DNA of 64,000 bases from Bradysia coprophila (GCF_014529535.1 NC_050738.1:14152062-14216061); one strand, 5' to 3'. Positions 1 to 12,419 are shown, counted from the first letter of the stretch. Numbers and translations: made by a program. Notes: a model not told the origin generated them from the letters alone.

Positions 1-40
1 ACTTTGGTACAGCAGTAAAATGAGTCTCTAAAGTGTCCAC

Positions 41-217
41 TCCACTCAACAAAAAGTACTCCGTGAGAGAGCGAGCTAAACGAAAGAAAAAAATGAAAAA
101 ATTCAATTTTTTCTCTCAAACGAAGTAGTTTTTTGGTAAGAATTTGTTCAATTTTTGCTTTGTTGTCAAATAAACGGCTCTCACGGCTCTCTCACGGAGT
201 ACTTTTTGTTGAGTGGA
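41..217. mobile_element. Small fold-back element (MITE-like)
   Basis: The 32-nt arms at 41-72 and 186-217 are exact reverse complements of each other (arm begins TCCACTCAACAAAAAGTACT). They enclose about 113 bp of AT-rich DNA with no open frame. This is the layout of a miniature inverted-repeat element. No target duplication was identified, so the true ends and superfamily are unknown. Confidence 0.6.
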
Positions 218-791
218 ATGGGAACTTGAGCATAAATGTCAAAAGTAAAGGGACACTCATAACACCAAAAGCAAAGCAAAGTTGACGTTTTCGTGTTAGT
301 GGTGTGTGTGATATAATTTCTCAATGAATTTCGGGTCATATATCCTTTAGGTAGTCTACCTCTATGGGTTGAACTAGTGTCATGCGTATCTTGCTCATAT
401 TTATTGCATCATAAAGACTGTAGCCGTCTGTAAAAGGTATGAAATAATCGACCGAAAACCTCGAATTAGAGTGCTTGTGATTCTCCGCTGTGAACGATCT
501 TGTGATATCGACAGAGATCATATTATGTTCTTCCTGAAATTGTCCTGAAATTCCATGCCTCTCGATCTCAAATAATTCAAATTCTTTGTAACTCTTTTTT
601 TGAAATTTTTTCGTTGGTAGCAATATGTTGCAGAGCTACCAACAGCAATGAACGAATAAATCGAATCCACTGTAAGAAATCTGTCAACACTCACCATTGA
701 TGATTTTTGCTGTAATTTTTTTGATAAAAATTTTTGCACATCGATTCTCTGCCTTGCCTTATTTCGTCCCAAAATCAATCGAAGGATCATC

Positions 792-1704
792 ATGTCCGGG
801 AGAAATGAAGACGTTTTTGACAATTGGGAAGAAATAGACGAAGTGGAGGTATGTGTTTTGTAACATAAATGAAATCGGCTATTGTCTCCTTTTCTTTGGC
901 TAACTAAAAATAGCTTTCGTTCCGTTATGTTCAATATTTTCGTCGTCTATTGATTAAGTGGTGCATTGCTAGACAATGTAAAAAGAAGTCAACAGAAAAA
1001 TTATTATGTCTCGATATGTTGCATAACCTCAAAAAGTGTGTCACTGTGAACGCTATTAGCGCTATACTTATTATAAGTACAACTCTAAACTGATAAGAAT
1101 CTAATTTCGTGCATCATCAACATTTTTCAGTTAACTTCCAAACTAAATCAACTGAAACGGGAATCGAATTTACAATCAGCAGCTCCACATTTGAATGGCA
1201 ATCAGGGTGCCGTCAAAATGATGCTTTTGAATGATGTTGACGAAAGACTCAGCACGTATGGACCCGCAGAACCAACTGTAAAAATCCTTAAACGTCCTAC
1301 GCTGGAACAACACAGTAGATCGACGACAGACATGAAACCAAAGGCTCCAGTGAAGTCGCTGCGACAAAGGGAACACGAATACGCACAGGCCCGACTACGG
1401 ATATTGGGGTCCGCAAAGAGTCCCGAAGAGATAACCGAGTGAGTATTGCTTGATTTTTTATAAGCGGAGAACCCTTTCGGCAACTAAACGATCCCTTGTC
1501 CCGTTTTCGCTTTACAGTCCAAGCACTGAGGTTCTCGGCAAAACAAACTCATCCTTAGACAATAGTAGAAAAAGTTCGTACAGTAATGGGATGGTAGGAC
1601 AAAGTTCGTCGTCAGATCTAACACAAAATCAGCGTCCACCAGACGGTATAATACGTTTACCAAGAGGTCCGGAAGGCGGTGCAGGTTTTTTAATTAGGCG
1701 GTAA
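792..1704 (+). CDS. SZRD1: SUZ domain-containing protein, SZRD1 family
   Basis: Three exons: 792-848, 1131-1438 and 1518-1704. The introns have GTATGT/CAG and GTGAGT/CAG borders and all phases agree, giving 183 aa. The protein opens with an acidic [19 protein letters not shown], like the N-terminus of human SZRD1. It then has VKILKRP, the SUZ core [20 protein letters not shown] (about residues 94-113), and a C-terminal [18 protein letters not shown] matching the SUZ-C tail. SUZ domains are small basic RNA-binding modules; the cellular role of SZRD1 itself is poorly known. The ATG at 792 was chosen because it starts the conserved acidic segment and is the first ATG in frame with it. A poly(A) signal lies 156 nt past the stop. 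The identification rests on family motifs and is strong; the 5'UTR is not defined. Confidence 0.88.
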
Positions 1705-1859
1705 CCCGAATTTCGTAATTAATCAACGGTAAAAAATTTCATATTTTTAATAACTTTTTTTTTTCTCTTTTTTTTATTATTGTAAATCAATTAGACCTAA
1801 GTATTTATGCAGATTGTGCTTGCAACAATATTGCCGATTGGAAGTATATATTATAATGA

Positions 1860-1865
1860 AATAAA
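1860..1865 (+). terminator. Poly(A) signal AATAAA of the SUZ-domain gene
   Basis: AATAAA sits 156 nt downstream of the TAA stop at 1702-1704, after a T-rich 3'UTR. It is the first canonical signal on this strand after the gene. Confidence 0.6.
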
Positions 1866-3576
1866 AGCGATGGTTCCATAACATGATAATATTTGGATTC
1901 ATCTCCAATTTCATTACACACGGCTTTGTTTTTCATTCGTTTATTTCGACAGGTGGTTGGGATTCGCAACTTTAATTAGTGTACAATGTACATATCGACC
2001 GTAAAATCGATTTTGCTGTGTCGTGTTGCAATATTTTTTCACACATTTAAGGGGCATGCAATGAGAGTCTATCTAACGTTCATCTAATTCTAAAATCTCT
2101 TGTGAAGACAGCATTTCAGTTTTGGGTATTCATTCAATATTTCTGTGAAGTTTAGGCGAGTGGTGAACATTGCAAGTAATTAAAGGTATAATTGGGGAGT
2201 AGTTGAACAGCAAGCGAGACCACGAAAATTTCTCTTTATTTTGTGTCACTGTATATGTTCAGTTCGCTGGACTGAAGTGTTTTTGTGTACCAACTATAAT
2301 CAGTAAAATTGTAGTTCAGCTCCTCATTATATCTTGTAGGGATCGATAACTTATATTTACCAATTTAACTATTAAGCCAGCGCATCACGTCTCTATGACA
2401 AATTATTAAATTTTTCGTTGCGAAATAGATATTTCCTTTAATAGGGGGGGGGAATATGGACTTTCCGTCTTTAGAGAATAGTCTTTCCCTCCTTCGTAAA
2501 GGAAAACGTTATACTACACTCGGGAAATAATTAGATATTTCGTATCATGATGAGTAAAAGTGTCCGAGGGCTTTAGAAAAAAACTCGATACTAAATATCA
2601 AATTCCTTCCTTCCCTTGTATACTAATATACTATTACGTCACAAGGATGGAAAAGTTGAAAAGTCGATTTTGTTGTTCCGAGGCGAAGCCGAGGTCAATG
2701 ACCACGCGAAAACATGACTTTTCATTTTTTGTCAGTGTATCTCTCAGCCGTCACACGTCGTAGAACCACATTGATGTCAAAATGAAAGTATTTAAGTCAA
2801 ATGGCAGATATGATTGAAAAATAAAATTTTCGTCGGCAGGTTGGGCGTCCCTGACGTGTCCATAATTTGACTGGTGACGGTGAGGTACTCCAAACTTCAC
2901 CGTGAAGATTTTATTTTTCAATTACATTCGTCACTTGGGACTCTTAAGTTAGGAGCGAAAGTTTCATTTTGGCATCAATTTGTGCTTTTTACGATGTAAA
3001 ACGGTTGAAATACACCCCTAGTTACGGCTCAAACGTAAAAGTGGTAGAACAAAATGAAATAATTTGTTTCACACCGTGACCTTGAAGGACGCAAAGTGAA
3101 GTGGGACACTGGTCTATATAGGACGTCTGCGCAATGCTTTTGTTCATTTGCTCTGACAAGGATTGCATCAGTTTGTGGCTCTGTATTTCTGGTGTGCATT
3201 AGAGCATCCTATAACTTACCTTCAGAGGCAATGGGTTTGGTGGGCTTACGAAACTAGTTGGTTACAATTTTGGGTAAGATCTGGGACAACGATTGTGCCA
3301 TGATTTTCTGGTGTCATTTACATCTCGACAACATCCATAATGGGACACTGCTATTGAATGTTGAAAAAGATCCTATGAAGTTAGGTCAGGTATTTTTGTT
3401 TGACGAAACCGGACCTAAGTCTGAATTTCTGGATCCTGTGAGTCAGGTTTAAAAGTTTCATACAAATTTGTAAAAAAAAATCAGGTCAACCTGTCAGGTC
3501 AGGTTGACCTAACTTGTTCCGAACCTCAGACACGAAAAACATTGCTAAGGTGATCCTCCTCAAAATAGAAAACCAT
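1866..3576. other. Intergenic, repeat-derived
   Basis: No coding region was recognised. It holds repeat fragments: ACACTCGGGAAATAATT near 2515 (its reverse complement recurs near 60230), a CGAGGCGAAGCCGAGGTCAAT hairpin relic near 2678-2720, an inverted repeat whose arms ATTGAAAAATAAAATTTTC and GAAGATTTTATTTTTCAAT lie near 2811 and 2930, and an AGGTCA/CAGGTC-rich patch at 3380-3520. Confidence 0.4.
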
Positions 3577-3582
3577 TTTATT
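3577..3582 (-). terminator. Poly(A) signal of full-length Gart
   Basis: Plus-strand TTTATT reads AATAAA on the minus strand, about 100 nt beyond the Gart stop at 3685-3687. It is the natural end for the trifunctional transcript. Confidence 0.55.
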
Positions 3583-3684
3583 TATACAAAAAATATTTCA
3601 TCCTTCGAACTAACAAACACTTTAAAGTGGGGAACGTTTGTAAGAAATAATGTTCAGTGACGCTCAAAGCGCACAAAATTTAAA

Positions 3685-6600
3685 CTAAAAAGTTACTTCT
3701 CCGTTGACCAACATTCGCAACGCATATGGATACGCAAAATGTTCAGCACGATGAATTTTCTCCGACAACGACTCTACCGTTTCGCCATCTGTAATAGCTA
3801 CACTTCGTTGGAAAATAACAGCGCCTGTATCGACACCCTCATCAACAAAATGAACGGTGCAACCTGAACGTTGTTCGCCCGCTTCTAAGGCTTGTCGCTG
3901 TACATGCAAACCTGGATATTTCGGTAACAACGACGGATGAATGTTTATCAAACGTCCCTTCCATTTCCTGACAAATTCACTGGACAATATGCGCATAAAT
4001 CCTGCCAAGCACACAACATCTACTTGATGCGATTCCAATAATGCGGTCACAGCTGCATCGAATTCCTCTCGCGTTTTGAACTGTCGGTGTGATAAGCACG
4101 TATTCTCAATGCCGGCCAGACGTGCTCTTTCCAATCCCATCACATTTTCTTTGTTCGACAGAACAAAAACGATTTCAGCTCTTATGCCCATTGTCGAATT
4201 TCGAGTAGCATCGATTAAGGCTTGCAAATTGCTGCCATTGCCAGATATGAGTACAGATACTCGCTTGACCGGTTCGGACAATAACCGCTGGACGCGTACT
4301 ATATTCTGTGCAAACACTGCTGCATTGATACGAACTTGTGGCTCATCATTCGATCGTTTAATTATTGTGCCAATAACATCGCCACGATGTTCGAGTAAAG
4401 ATTCTACAACGAAATCGGCATCTGCTGGAGAAACGACCAAGACCAGACCGATGCCACAATTATACGTCCGTTGCATTTCTTCGTGGGATATGTTACCCTT
4501 CGATGCTAACCACGCGAATATTGGTGGAATGTTGACACGGGTAAAATCTAATTCCACAGTTAGATTAGACGGAAGGACACGAGGGATATTCTCAAGCAGT
4601 CCGCCACCTTTAAAACAATTTGAATTTTATTTTGGGGAAACATTAAAGAAATGGAAAACGAACCAGTAATGTGAGCTACCGCCTTGATTTTACGCTCTTT
4701 CAACAGTAATTTCATTGCTTTTGTGTAGATCTTCGTTGGAACGAGAAATTCTTCGCCTGTAATTCAATTCTTAGCATTTTTACAATTAGGATTGCATCAT
4801 TCCTTACCATATGTCTTTCCGCATGCACTAAAACTAGCTGGATCCGCAAATGAATGTCCTGTCACCTGCATGACTTTATGCACCAAACTAAAACCGTTAC
4901 TGTGCACTCCGTCCGATGGCAATCCAATGACAACATCACCGACTTTCAGTTCCGGTGTTCTCGGCAGAATCGCAGAACTATCGACAATACCCAGAGCGAA
5001 GCCAGCCATATCGAATTCCGACGCTTCATACAAATGAGGAACTTCGATTGTGTGTCCGCCGATCAGAGAGCTTTCGCCAAGCTTAACACCGTCAATGACA
5101 CCAGTCAGAATATCGTTGGAAGTTTTTTGATCGACTTTGTTACAGGCGTAGTAATCGAGGAACGTTAACGGTTCGGCTCCATTGCACAAAATGTCGTTCA
5201 CACACATAGCCACCAGGTCTATTCCCATTGTATCGAGTTTGTTAATCATTTTACCGATTTCGATTTTACTTCCGATCCCGTCGGTTCCGATGATCAGTAT
5301 CGGATCAACATAATTGGCATGGTCCTGCGTTGCCTTCAGTCGGAACATTCGCTTTCCAAATGAACCCTTGGAAACGATTACGTTCGGATTAAATGTGCTG
5401 ACGGCTAGGCTATTAACAGATTTGATGAAAAGCTTTTTTGGATCGTCTTCGTCGATGCATTCGTCCAATGTTCCGATCTCGGTTCCAAATCCCAATTGTT
5501 TTGACAATGACGCTAGGGTGGACACGAAATTCTGTATCGAGACTACCGGTTTTCTACTATCATATCGAGTCACACGTCCTGGTGAAGAGGTACGGATTCA
5601 GTTAGATTAAACAGACATCGTTTGAGAGGGTGTTACCTATTTCAACGGCTCCATCGAATTTATTATTTTCCCAAACCGATTGGGAAACGACCAGCACCAT
5701 TCCAATACCCAAGTTGAAATTATTTAGAATGGTTTTTGCTGACATTTTTCCTTTACCCGCAAGCCACCCATACACGGATGGCATTTTCCATTTCGATGCA
5801 TCGATAACTGCTGCCAGGTCGCCACTTAGAATTTTACCAACACCTCGTATCAGTCCGCCAGTGGAAATGTTCGCAATCCCTTTCAGATATCGCTTATAAA
5901 TCCAAGGAAGCAAGGTGGAGACATAAATTTCCGATGGTTGCATGAATTCATCAACTGCGTGTTAGAGGTTCATTCATTGGTTATTCCAACTTTGTCGTGT
6001 ATCAAATTACCGTAAGTCAATTTAGATTTGCTGAACGGAGCAACATTGTCGTATAGCTCATTTAATCGCGACATCACTTCATGGATTAGATCGTAACCAC
6101 TGCAGTGGAAACCATTTGACGGAAGTCCCAATAAAATGTCCCCATCTTGAATATGATTCGACGGTAATTCCATTGTATAATCGACCACTCCGACACAGTA
6201 TCCAGCCAAATCATAGCTACCTACTTCGAATAAGGCCGGCATTTCAGCAGTTTCTCCACCTGAAATAGTCTTGTTTCTTTCTCGTTCAACAACATCTACG
6301 ATATGATAAAACCATACCCAATAAAGCACAATTCGCCTTAACACAACCATTAGCAATGCCATTTATAATTTTAGCCACCATTGGAACGATCAACTTTCCA
6401 CAAGCAAAATAATCTAAGAAAGCAATTGGCTGCGCTCCATAACTCACAACTTCATTCACACATTGAGCGACCAGGTCGTTGCCGATAGTTTCATATTTTT
6501 CATACTTTATAGCCAATTTCAGTATGGCACCGATTCCACTGGTACTCTCGACCAATACAGGATCGACGTAAGGCACTTCTTCACCAGATTGATTAAGATA

Positions 6601-8980
6601 CGTCAACTAGAAAAGATGGAAAGCGTTTTTCCGTTCAAAACGTTTCGTAAATTTGGGAATATGTTCAGTGCATTACTTCGTTTATCTTGAATAGCCCTCC
6701 GAATCCACCCAGTCCACCGATGACTCCTCGACGTTTCGTTTTCTTAGCCATTGGTTTGATCATCTGAACCAAATTGTCACCAGCCACGATGTCAACTCCA
6801 CTGTCCTTGTAGGAAAGTTGAATGCTGAAAAAGTGAATTGATGGAAAACGAACATGGTGGAAGGTACTGTGTCATATATGCATTTTCACAACGCAGGCGA
6901 GAAATAGTCATTTTCTCACCTCCGCTGGAATTTCGGAAGTATTTGTTGAGGAAAGCGTTGTGTTTACATCGGGAAAAAGTTGGAAATTGCATTTCCTCGG
7001 ATGACAAAAAAAATGACTTTCTTGTTGAGGCGAGGGATTATCAACAGATATTTAATTGTGTGTCATAGGTGGTCAAGTCGAATGTTAAGACAAGTTTTTG
7101 GAAGTTGATACCGTTGGTTAAAACTTGTCGCTCTTCTATCAGTAACGTAATGCCAGCTGACCGGTCAATATAAATAAGTTTCCATGGAAACTGAAGCTAC
7201 AAAACATCCGACGTAAAAACATTATTTTTCTGCTGTTGATCGCAGTGATGTTTACAGATTTTTTATTATCAAAAACAAGAAGAAAAAAAAATTCATCAAA
7301 TGACATGTACACTTGACCTTAACTCAATTATCTTTCGACATGACAAACAACCTACATAAAATCGAATTCATAAAAGTGAAAAAAGAACAGTCGTTGTAGG
7401 TTGTTACTTCTCATTTATTTCTCATTTTAAATCAAATCAAAAATTTAAAGAAAAAGGAATGGAAAAGAGCAGAACAGCTGCGTGACATTTTGAACCATAC
7501 AAATAGGAAATACAATTTTTTTTCTGTTCCGTTCTAATGAAAAATATGAAATCATAAACAAACTGTTCAACTTACTACTGAAATGCCTTATGAGCGATAT
7601 CCGATCGAAATTGAGCACCAGAAAAATTCATTTTTTCACAATATTTGGTCGCAGTGGCAGCAGCCGACCGAAGGTCAGACGATAATGCAACATTGATAAG
7701 AACTCGACCGCCGTTTGTAGAATAGATGCCATTATTGTAGGCCGTTCCACTGTGAAAGATTAAATGGTCCGGCGAATTTACGTCCACCAAATTGTGAATT
7801 TCACTTCCTTTCGTTGATGTTTCTGGATAGCCTTTGCTAGCCATAACGACACCAACTGCCGATACATTTTTTTTCCACTCGATGTTGACTTGGGACAATC
7901 GCTGTTCACAGCACGCTAGCATCACTTCAAACAAGTCACTCTCCATTAAGGGCAGTAACACTTGAGTCTCCGGATCACCGAAACGACAATTAAATTCTAA
8001 CGTTTTCGGTCCATTCGGTGTCAGCATAATTCCGGCATATAAAACGCCACAGTAGTGAATGTTAGATGATCGAAATCCAGCGACAGCTTTCTCAAGAATT
8101 TCTTTAATTGCAAATTGGAGACCCGTCGAATCGATTAATGGACATGGGCAATATGCACCCATGCCACCAGTATTTGGCCCCATATCACCATTGGCCAATC
8201 TCTTGTGATCTTGAGCGGGTAGCATGACTTTAACAGTTTCGCCATCGACGAAGGCGAGAAGCTATAGTAGAAGAAATGAATGACACTCATGAGAAATCGA
8301 TTTTGAATGGTCAATTACCGAAACTTCTTCGCCAGAAAGTTTTTCCTCGATTACGATGGTATTACCAGCACCACCAAACTTGTTGTTACCAAGAATGTCG
8401 TCGACAGCTTGACATGCTTCTTCTTTGTTCGCAGCAACCACAACTCCTTTTCCAGCTGCCAATCCACTTGCCTTGACCACGAGAGCTTCATAGGGCGCGC
8501 TAAACAAATGCAAATTTGTTTCAGCTAATTCACTACAAAGACATTAATTGGAACCTACGTCTTTATGAACTCTTTAGCAGCATTGACGTCCGTAAATGAT
8601 TTATATTTCGCTGTTGGTATAGCCCAAGCCCTCATAAAATCCTTTGACCAGCTCTTATCCCATTCGATTCTTGCTGCAGCTTTTCTTGGACCGAAACATA
8701 GAACCTCGTGCTCCTTCAAAACATCGGCTATTCCGGCCGCTAGTGGATCTTCAGGTCCAACGATCACTAACTTGATTTGGTTGTCTTTGCACCACCGACC
8801 AATTGAATCAAAGTCTTTCAAATCGATGTCATCCGCAATTTTCACTTTACCAACTTTTCCGATTGCATGGCTGCCCGGATGCACATAAATATCAGCCACA
8901 TGGCCACTTTGCGATAACTTCCAAACAATAGCATGTTCACGACCTCCACCACCCAGCACTAACACTTTATTTGTCGTCAT
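3685..8980 (-). CDS. Gart: Trifunctional purine synthesis enzyme GARS-AIRS-AIRS-GART
   Basis: Ten exons: 8980-8559, 8499-8319, 8261-7576, 6824-6677, 6606-6318, 6259-6011, 5954-5637, 5578-4808, 4756-4664, 4607-3685. All junctions are GT/AG and in phase, giving about 1359 aa, close to the Drosophila enzyme. It catalyses steps 2, 5 and 3 of cytosolic de novo IMP synthesis. GARS (about 1-430) shows [23 protein letters not shown] and [15 protein letters not shown]1 (about 433-765) has AGDNLV and [12 protein letters not shown]2 (about 765-1160) has GTDGIGSK and [10 protein letters not shown]. The GART domain (about 1168-1355) has [26 protein letters not shown] with the catalytic Asn and His, and VDTGAVI with the catalytic Asp. 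The start is the ATG at 8980; the frame upstream has only a non-ATG codon. Oddities: each AIRS copy has lost different key residues, the exon 9 donor is the weak GTTCGT, and intron 3 could end a GARS-only transcript. Confidence 0.95.
7414..7419 (-). terminator. Candidate intronic poly(A) signal for a GARS-only transcript
   Basis: Minus-strand AATAAA lies inside Gart intron 3 (7575-6825). Exon 3 ends CAG TA and the intron starts GTAAGT, so an unspliced transcript reads CAG TAG and stops directly after GARS. The signal is about 155 nt downstream. Intronic polyadenylation giving monofunctional GARS is known for Drosophila and vertebrate Gart, so this placement is functionally credible. Confidence 0.55.
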
Positions 8981-9938
8981 TGCTCGATCGAACAAAATAT
9001 GTTTTCAAAATGTTTCCGTTCTTTTTTTTTGTTCTTGTTATTGACAAAACAGACGCAATGGTCTCGTTTATAATTTTGTTATCAATCAGAAATCGTAAAC
9101 AAGAACTTAATAATTTTCTCACAGAACAAAATTTATGTTTTTTTTTGTTTGATCGGTGTTTCTAATATAATCGTATCACACACTTCTTACAGCCACAACG
9201 TTCATCAGTATACTGAAGTGTTAAAAATTTGATTGACTCAATTTAAAATTTAATGTTATCTCGTCCAGCTTTAATTCAATTCAACACTGAAAACGTATAA
9301 ACGACCCGAGATTGTGGAGAGAGTAAATCCAATCGAATTACCAGTGCTACAGTGTGTATTTTGATCGGTTTCAGTCAGCAATAATTTAACTGAACAAACA
9401 CGTGCGTATCGGCAATGTCAATTACGATATATACACATTCAACAAGTGTCAATGCCGCGGTTGAATATAATAATAGCGTGTATTAATACCGCCGCGACTA
9501 ATACCATTAAAGTCGCTTGAAACGAATGGTATCTACACAAGAAGTGGATTGGATTTGTTGTTAATCTCTTGGATAGAACTTGGTGTTTTCTACCCTTATT
9601 CTGAGTGAGAGTGTACTTTTACTAGGTGCTACAGCTATACTTGCTATTGGTGGCCAATAGAAGGAAACAGTCTCGGAAATAGTACGCCAACGAAAGTAGG
9701 TGAGTCTGCTCGCGTACTTTCTAATTCCTACTAGGTACTAGGACGTAACATTTTTTTTTATAAATTTTTATCTATTTATTCCGAAAGGCCTAACACCAGA
9801 ATAATTTCGAAGAGTACGTCCGGGATCTGGGCATTTTACAAGAAACTTGTTTAAAATTTGATCTCTAAGAACTTTTTGAAAACTTCATAGCGAAACTGAA
9901 AAACAAATTCAGAGGGTTTTTTAGCGTTACATTTTGGC
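8981..9938. other. Upstream region of Gart
   Basis: Presumably holds the Gart promoter and 5'UTR, but no TATA box or initiator can be assigned with confidence. It is T-rich on the plus strand next to the start codon, with a small inverted repeat at about 9455-9499 (GCCGCGG against CCGCCGCG). No coding sequence recognised. Confidence 0.3.
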
Positions 9939-11646
9939 CGAGGGGTAACCGACTCGGGAAATTGACTACACACCCTCAAAGGAATTGCCGGAGTATCCGG
10001 TAAATAATTGGAATTGATGGAATTGACCGGAATTGATCGGAATTGATAGGAATTGACTGGAAATATGTGGAATTGTAAGGAATTGAAAGTAAATGAGAGT
10101 AAATGCTGATAAGTGTGATTATCGGAAAGAAGGACCAACGAATGCAAAACCACATTATTTCCTTTTTGTTTTAATTTTAAAAGCTCCCGCACAATAAATA
10201 ACAGTGTACAGTGTTGATCAGTTCCATTTTAAAACAAGTCCAACGTTCTTTTATGTTCAAAATATGCACACTGAAGGATTCTTCTTCAGAGGATTCTTGT
10301 GAGTCAGATGCGGAAGAGTTTGAGCCGCAACAAACAAGTGAATATTCGTCAGGGGGAGGTTAGGCTGGGGAATTGCCGATGCGAAATGCTCCAGTTTCAA
10401 ACCAAATTTACAAAAAAATGCATCACCGACAATATCATCTATTCCATCAACTTTTCAAAAGCCTAAAATCTTACGATGTCGATCACTTGAGCGAAACAAA
10501 AAATTGAGTGCTTTGGCTTTTGCTGACGTGTGCTGAACAAATCCATTTCCTGTCGAGGTACGAACAACGTTTTGTGCATCGGACAACTGAAATAGACAAA
10601 ACACAGCAATTTACTTGAAAACATACACACTTCACATTCACCATATCAAATTTAATAAATGTATAGTCATGGAAAAGATCATGTAATTCCTTTTTTTCTT
10701 GCCTAGGACATAAATTACAGAATTTTTCTCGTAACTTAGGCCCTCAGCATGAAAAGTTGTATATGCATCTGTTGTGGACGGTTTATTTTAGGCACTTTCG
10801 CTTGTCGCCCTCACTTCGTTCGCGCTACAATCCGCGAAATTGCCTAAAATATACCGTCCACAACATATACGTAAATAACTATTCCTGCACGATATATAGT
10901 TCGGGAAAAACTGACATTTCTTAGTGAAAAATCATGGCAAAATATGTCGTATTTCAGTTGTCGGATGCACAAAAGTTTTTCGTCATTTCCTAGCTTGGTA
11001 CGAAAAATACTATTTATCTAAAATAAACAATGATGTGCGATGTGAAATCATTTTAAACAAAACTGCAGTCAATTAGACGGTTTAATCTAAATTGAAATTG
11101 AAAAATCTCTTCTAAAAGTATGAGTAAAAATTAAAGATTCTAACAAAATGAGTCACAAATGTAGGACAACATAGTTGTTCCAAATTTTATCTTGATATAA
11201 TCTGACGATTCTTTTTCCAAAATGCTTAAGGGTTTAACTTTGACTTTAAATTTATATCTATTTGAAAGTATCGAGCAATTATTTCGAAAATTCGTGGAAT
11301 TGAAGGAATTGATTGAAATTATAGGAATTGAAGTGCGAATCCGGCAAGTAGTGGTGTTAATCCGTTAATTAAAGAAATAAAAGGAATTAAGAGCAATTAA
11401 AAGGAATTGACAGGAAGTACCTTTAGAAATTGAAAGGGTATTGAAAGGAAATTGAAAGGGAATTGAAAGGGAATTGAAAGACATTGAAAGGAATTGAACG
11501 GAATTGAACGGAATTGAACGGAATTGAAAGGAAATAGAGCGAATCCGGCAATTAGACGAGTTGGTCCGGTAATTGAGGTAATTAAGCGGAATTGAAAGGA
11601 ATTAGAAATTGATTTGCCACCATTTTGGCCAGTCGGTTACCCCTCG
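9939..11646. mobile_element. hAT-like non-autonomous element, GGAATTGA subterminal repeats
   Basis: The ends are the inverted pair CGAGGGGTAACCGACT and AGTCGGTTACCCCTCG. Both sides are flanked by the same 8 bp, ATTTTGGC (9931-9938 and 11647-11654), a perfect target duplication. Eight-base duplications and C(A/G)NGG-type termini are typical of the hAT superfamily. Inside each end are many copies of a GGAATTGA/GGAATTGAAAG motif (about 10005-10095 and 11290-11610), as expected for transposase-binding subterminal repeats. No transposase frame is visible across 1708 bp, so it would need a helper. A conserved hairpin lies at 10771-10864. Confidence 0.85.
10771..10864. repeat. 94-bp imperfect palindrome inside the hAT-like element
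   Basis: Arms GTTGTGGACGGTTTATTTTA and its near complement TATACCGTCCACAAC enclose AGGCACTTTCGC ... GCGAAATTGCCT. A second diverged copy, with compensating arms, is at 28321-28431. Confidence 0.6.
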
Positions 11647-12135
11647 ATTTTGGCAATTATTGGATCACACGAAGACACTCCTAGTGGTTGTTTTAACGTT
11701 GCAACGAGAAAGTGCAATGGACGCTGTCTTCAACATCACAAAATGTACAGCTAGCTGAAGAGAGAAGAGAAGTAGTGAAATAACGGTCGGGCGAAAAAAG
11801 ACGCTGGAATAAAAATAATAATTAGAAAACGCCAATTTTGGCAGCCTAAATTGTATTTAACTGAATCAAAACATCAAATCTGCTTCAGCGTTTATTAAAA
11901 CAAATTCAGACCTCCGAAACTTTCTCGTTCATTGAAAATCTGAAAGACGATCCACCTTTACAACCTCATTTAGGGAGAAACGTCGAGAAAATAACACAAA
12001 ATTGCAGAAATTTTATTGTTGATAGACGGAAAACTTCATATTATAGCCGCTTCGTAAGTTGGTCATAAGTATATTAGTCTTTTTAAAAAATCTTTGGCTA
12101 TTATACGTGACACTATATTCATAAACCGTTTATAG

Positions 12136-12419
12136 CAAGGGGGTAATCACTAGTAAATCAGTAAATCAAGTAAATCACGGTAAATCACAAAAAATTTTGA
12201 AAATTTTTTGAAAAAATTTTAATTGTCACTGGATTACATTTCGAAGTATCGTGGCCGTAAACATATAGGATAAATTTCATGAACTAATACAAATTGAAGT
12301 AAATAGATTCAAATTTAGTAGAAACTTCATTTTTGATTTACTTGATTTACTGTGATTTACTGTGATTTACCGTGATTTACCGTGATTTACTGAGCTAGTA
12401 AATCAGTGATTACCCCTCG
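12136..12419. mobile_element. hAT-like MITE, copy 1 (GTAAATCA repeats)
   Basis: This 284-bp element begins CAAGGGGGTAATCACT and ends AGTGATTACCCCTCG. It is flanked by the 8-bp duplication GTTTATAG (12128-12135 and 12420-12427). Both ends carry short direct repeats of GTAAATCA or its complement TGATTTAC. It is nearly identical to 62101-62393, which has one extra 9-bp repeat unit. There is no open frame. Confidence 0.9.

Noticed and set aside
6825..7575. A nested gene in a Gart intron, as Pcp in Drosophila
   Set aside because: No signal peptide or cuticle-protein motif was found on either strand in this 751-nt intron or in the shorter ones.
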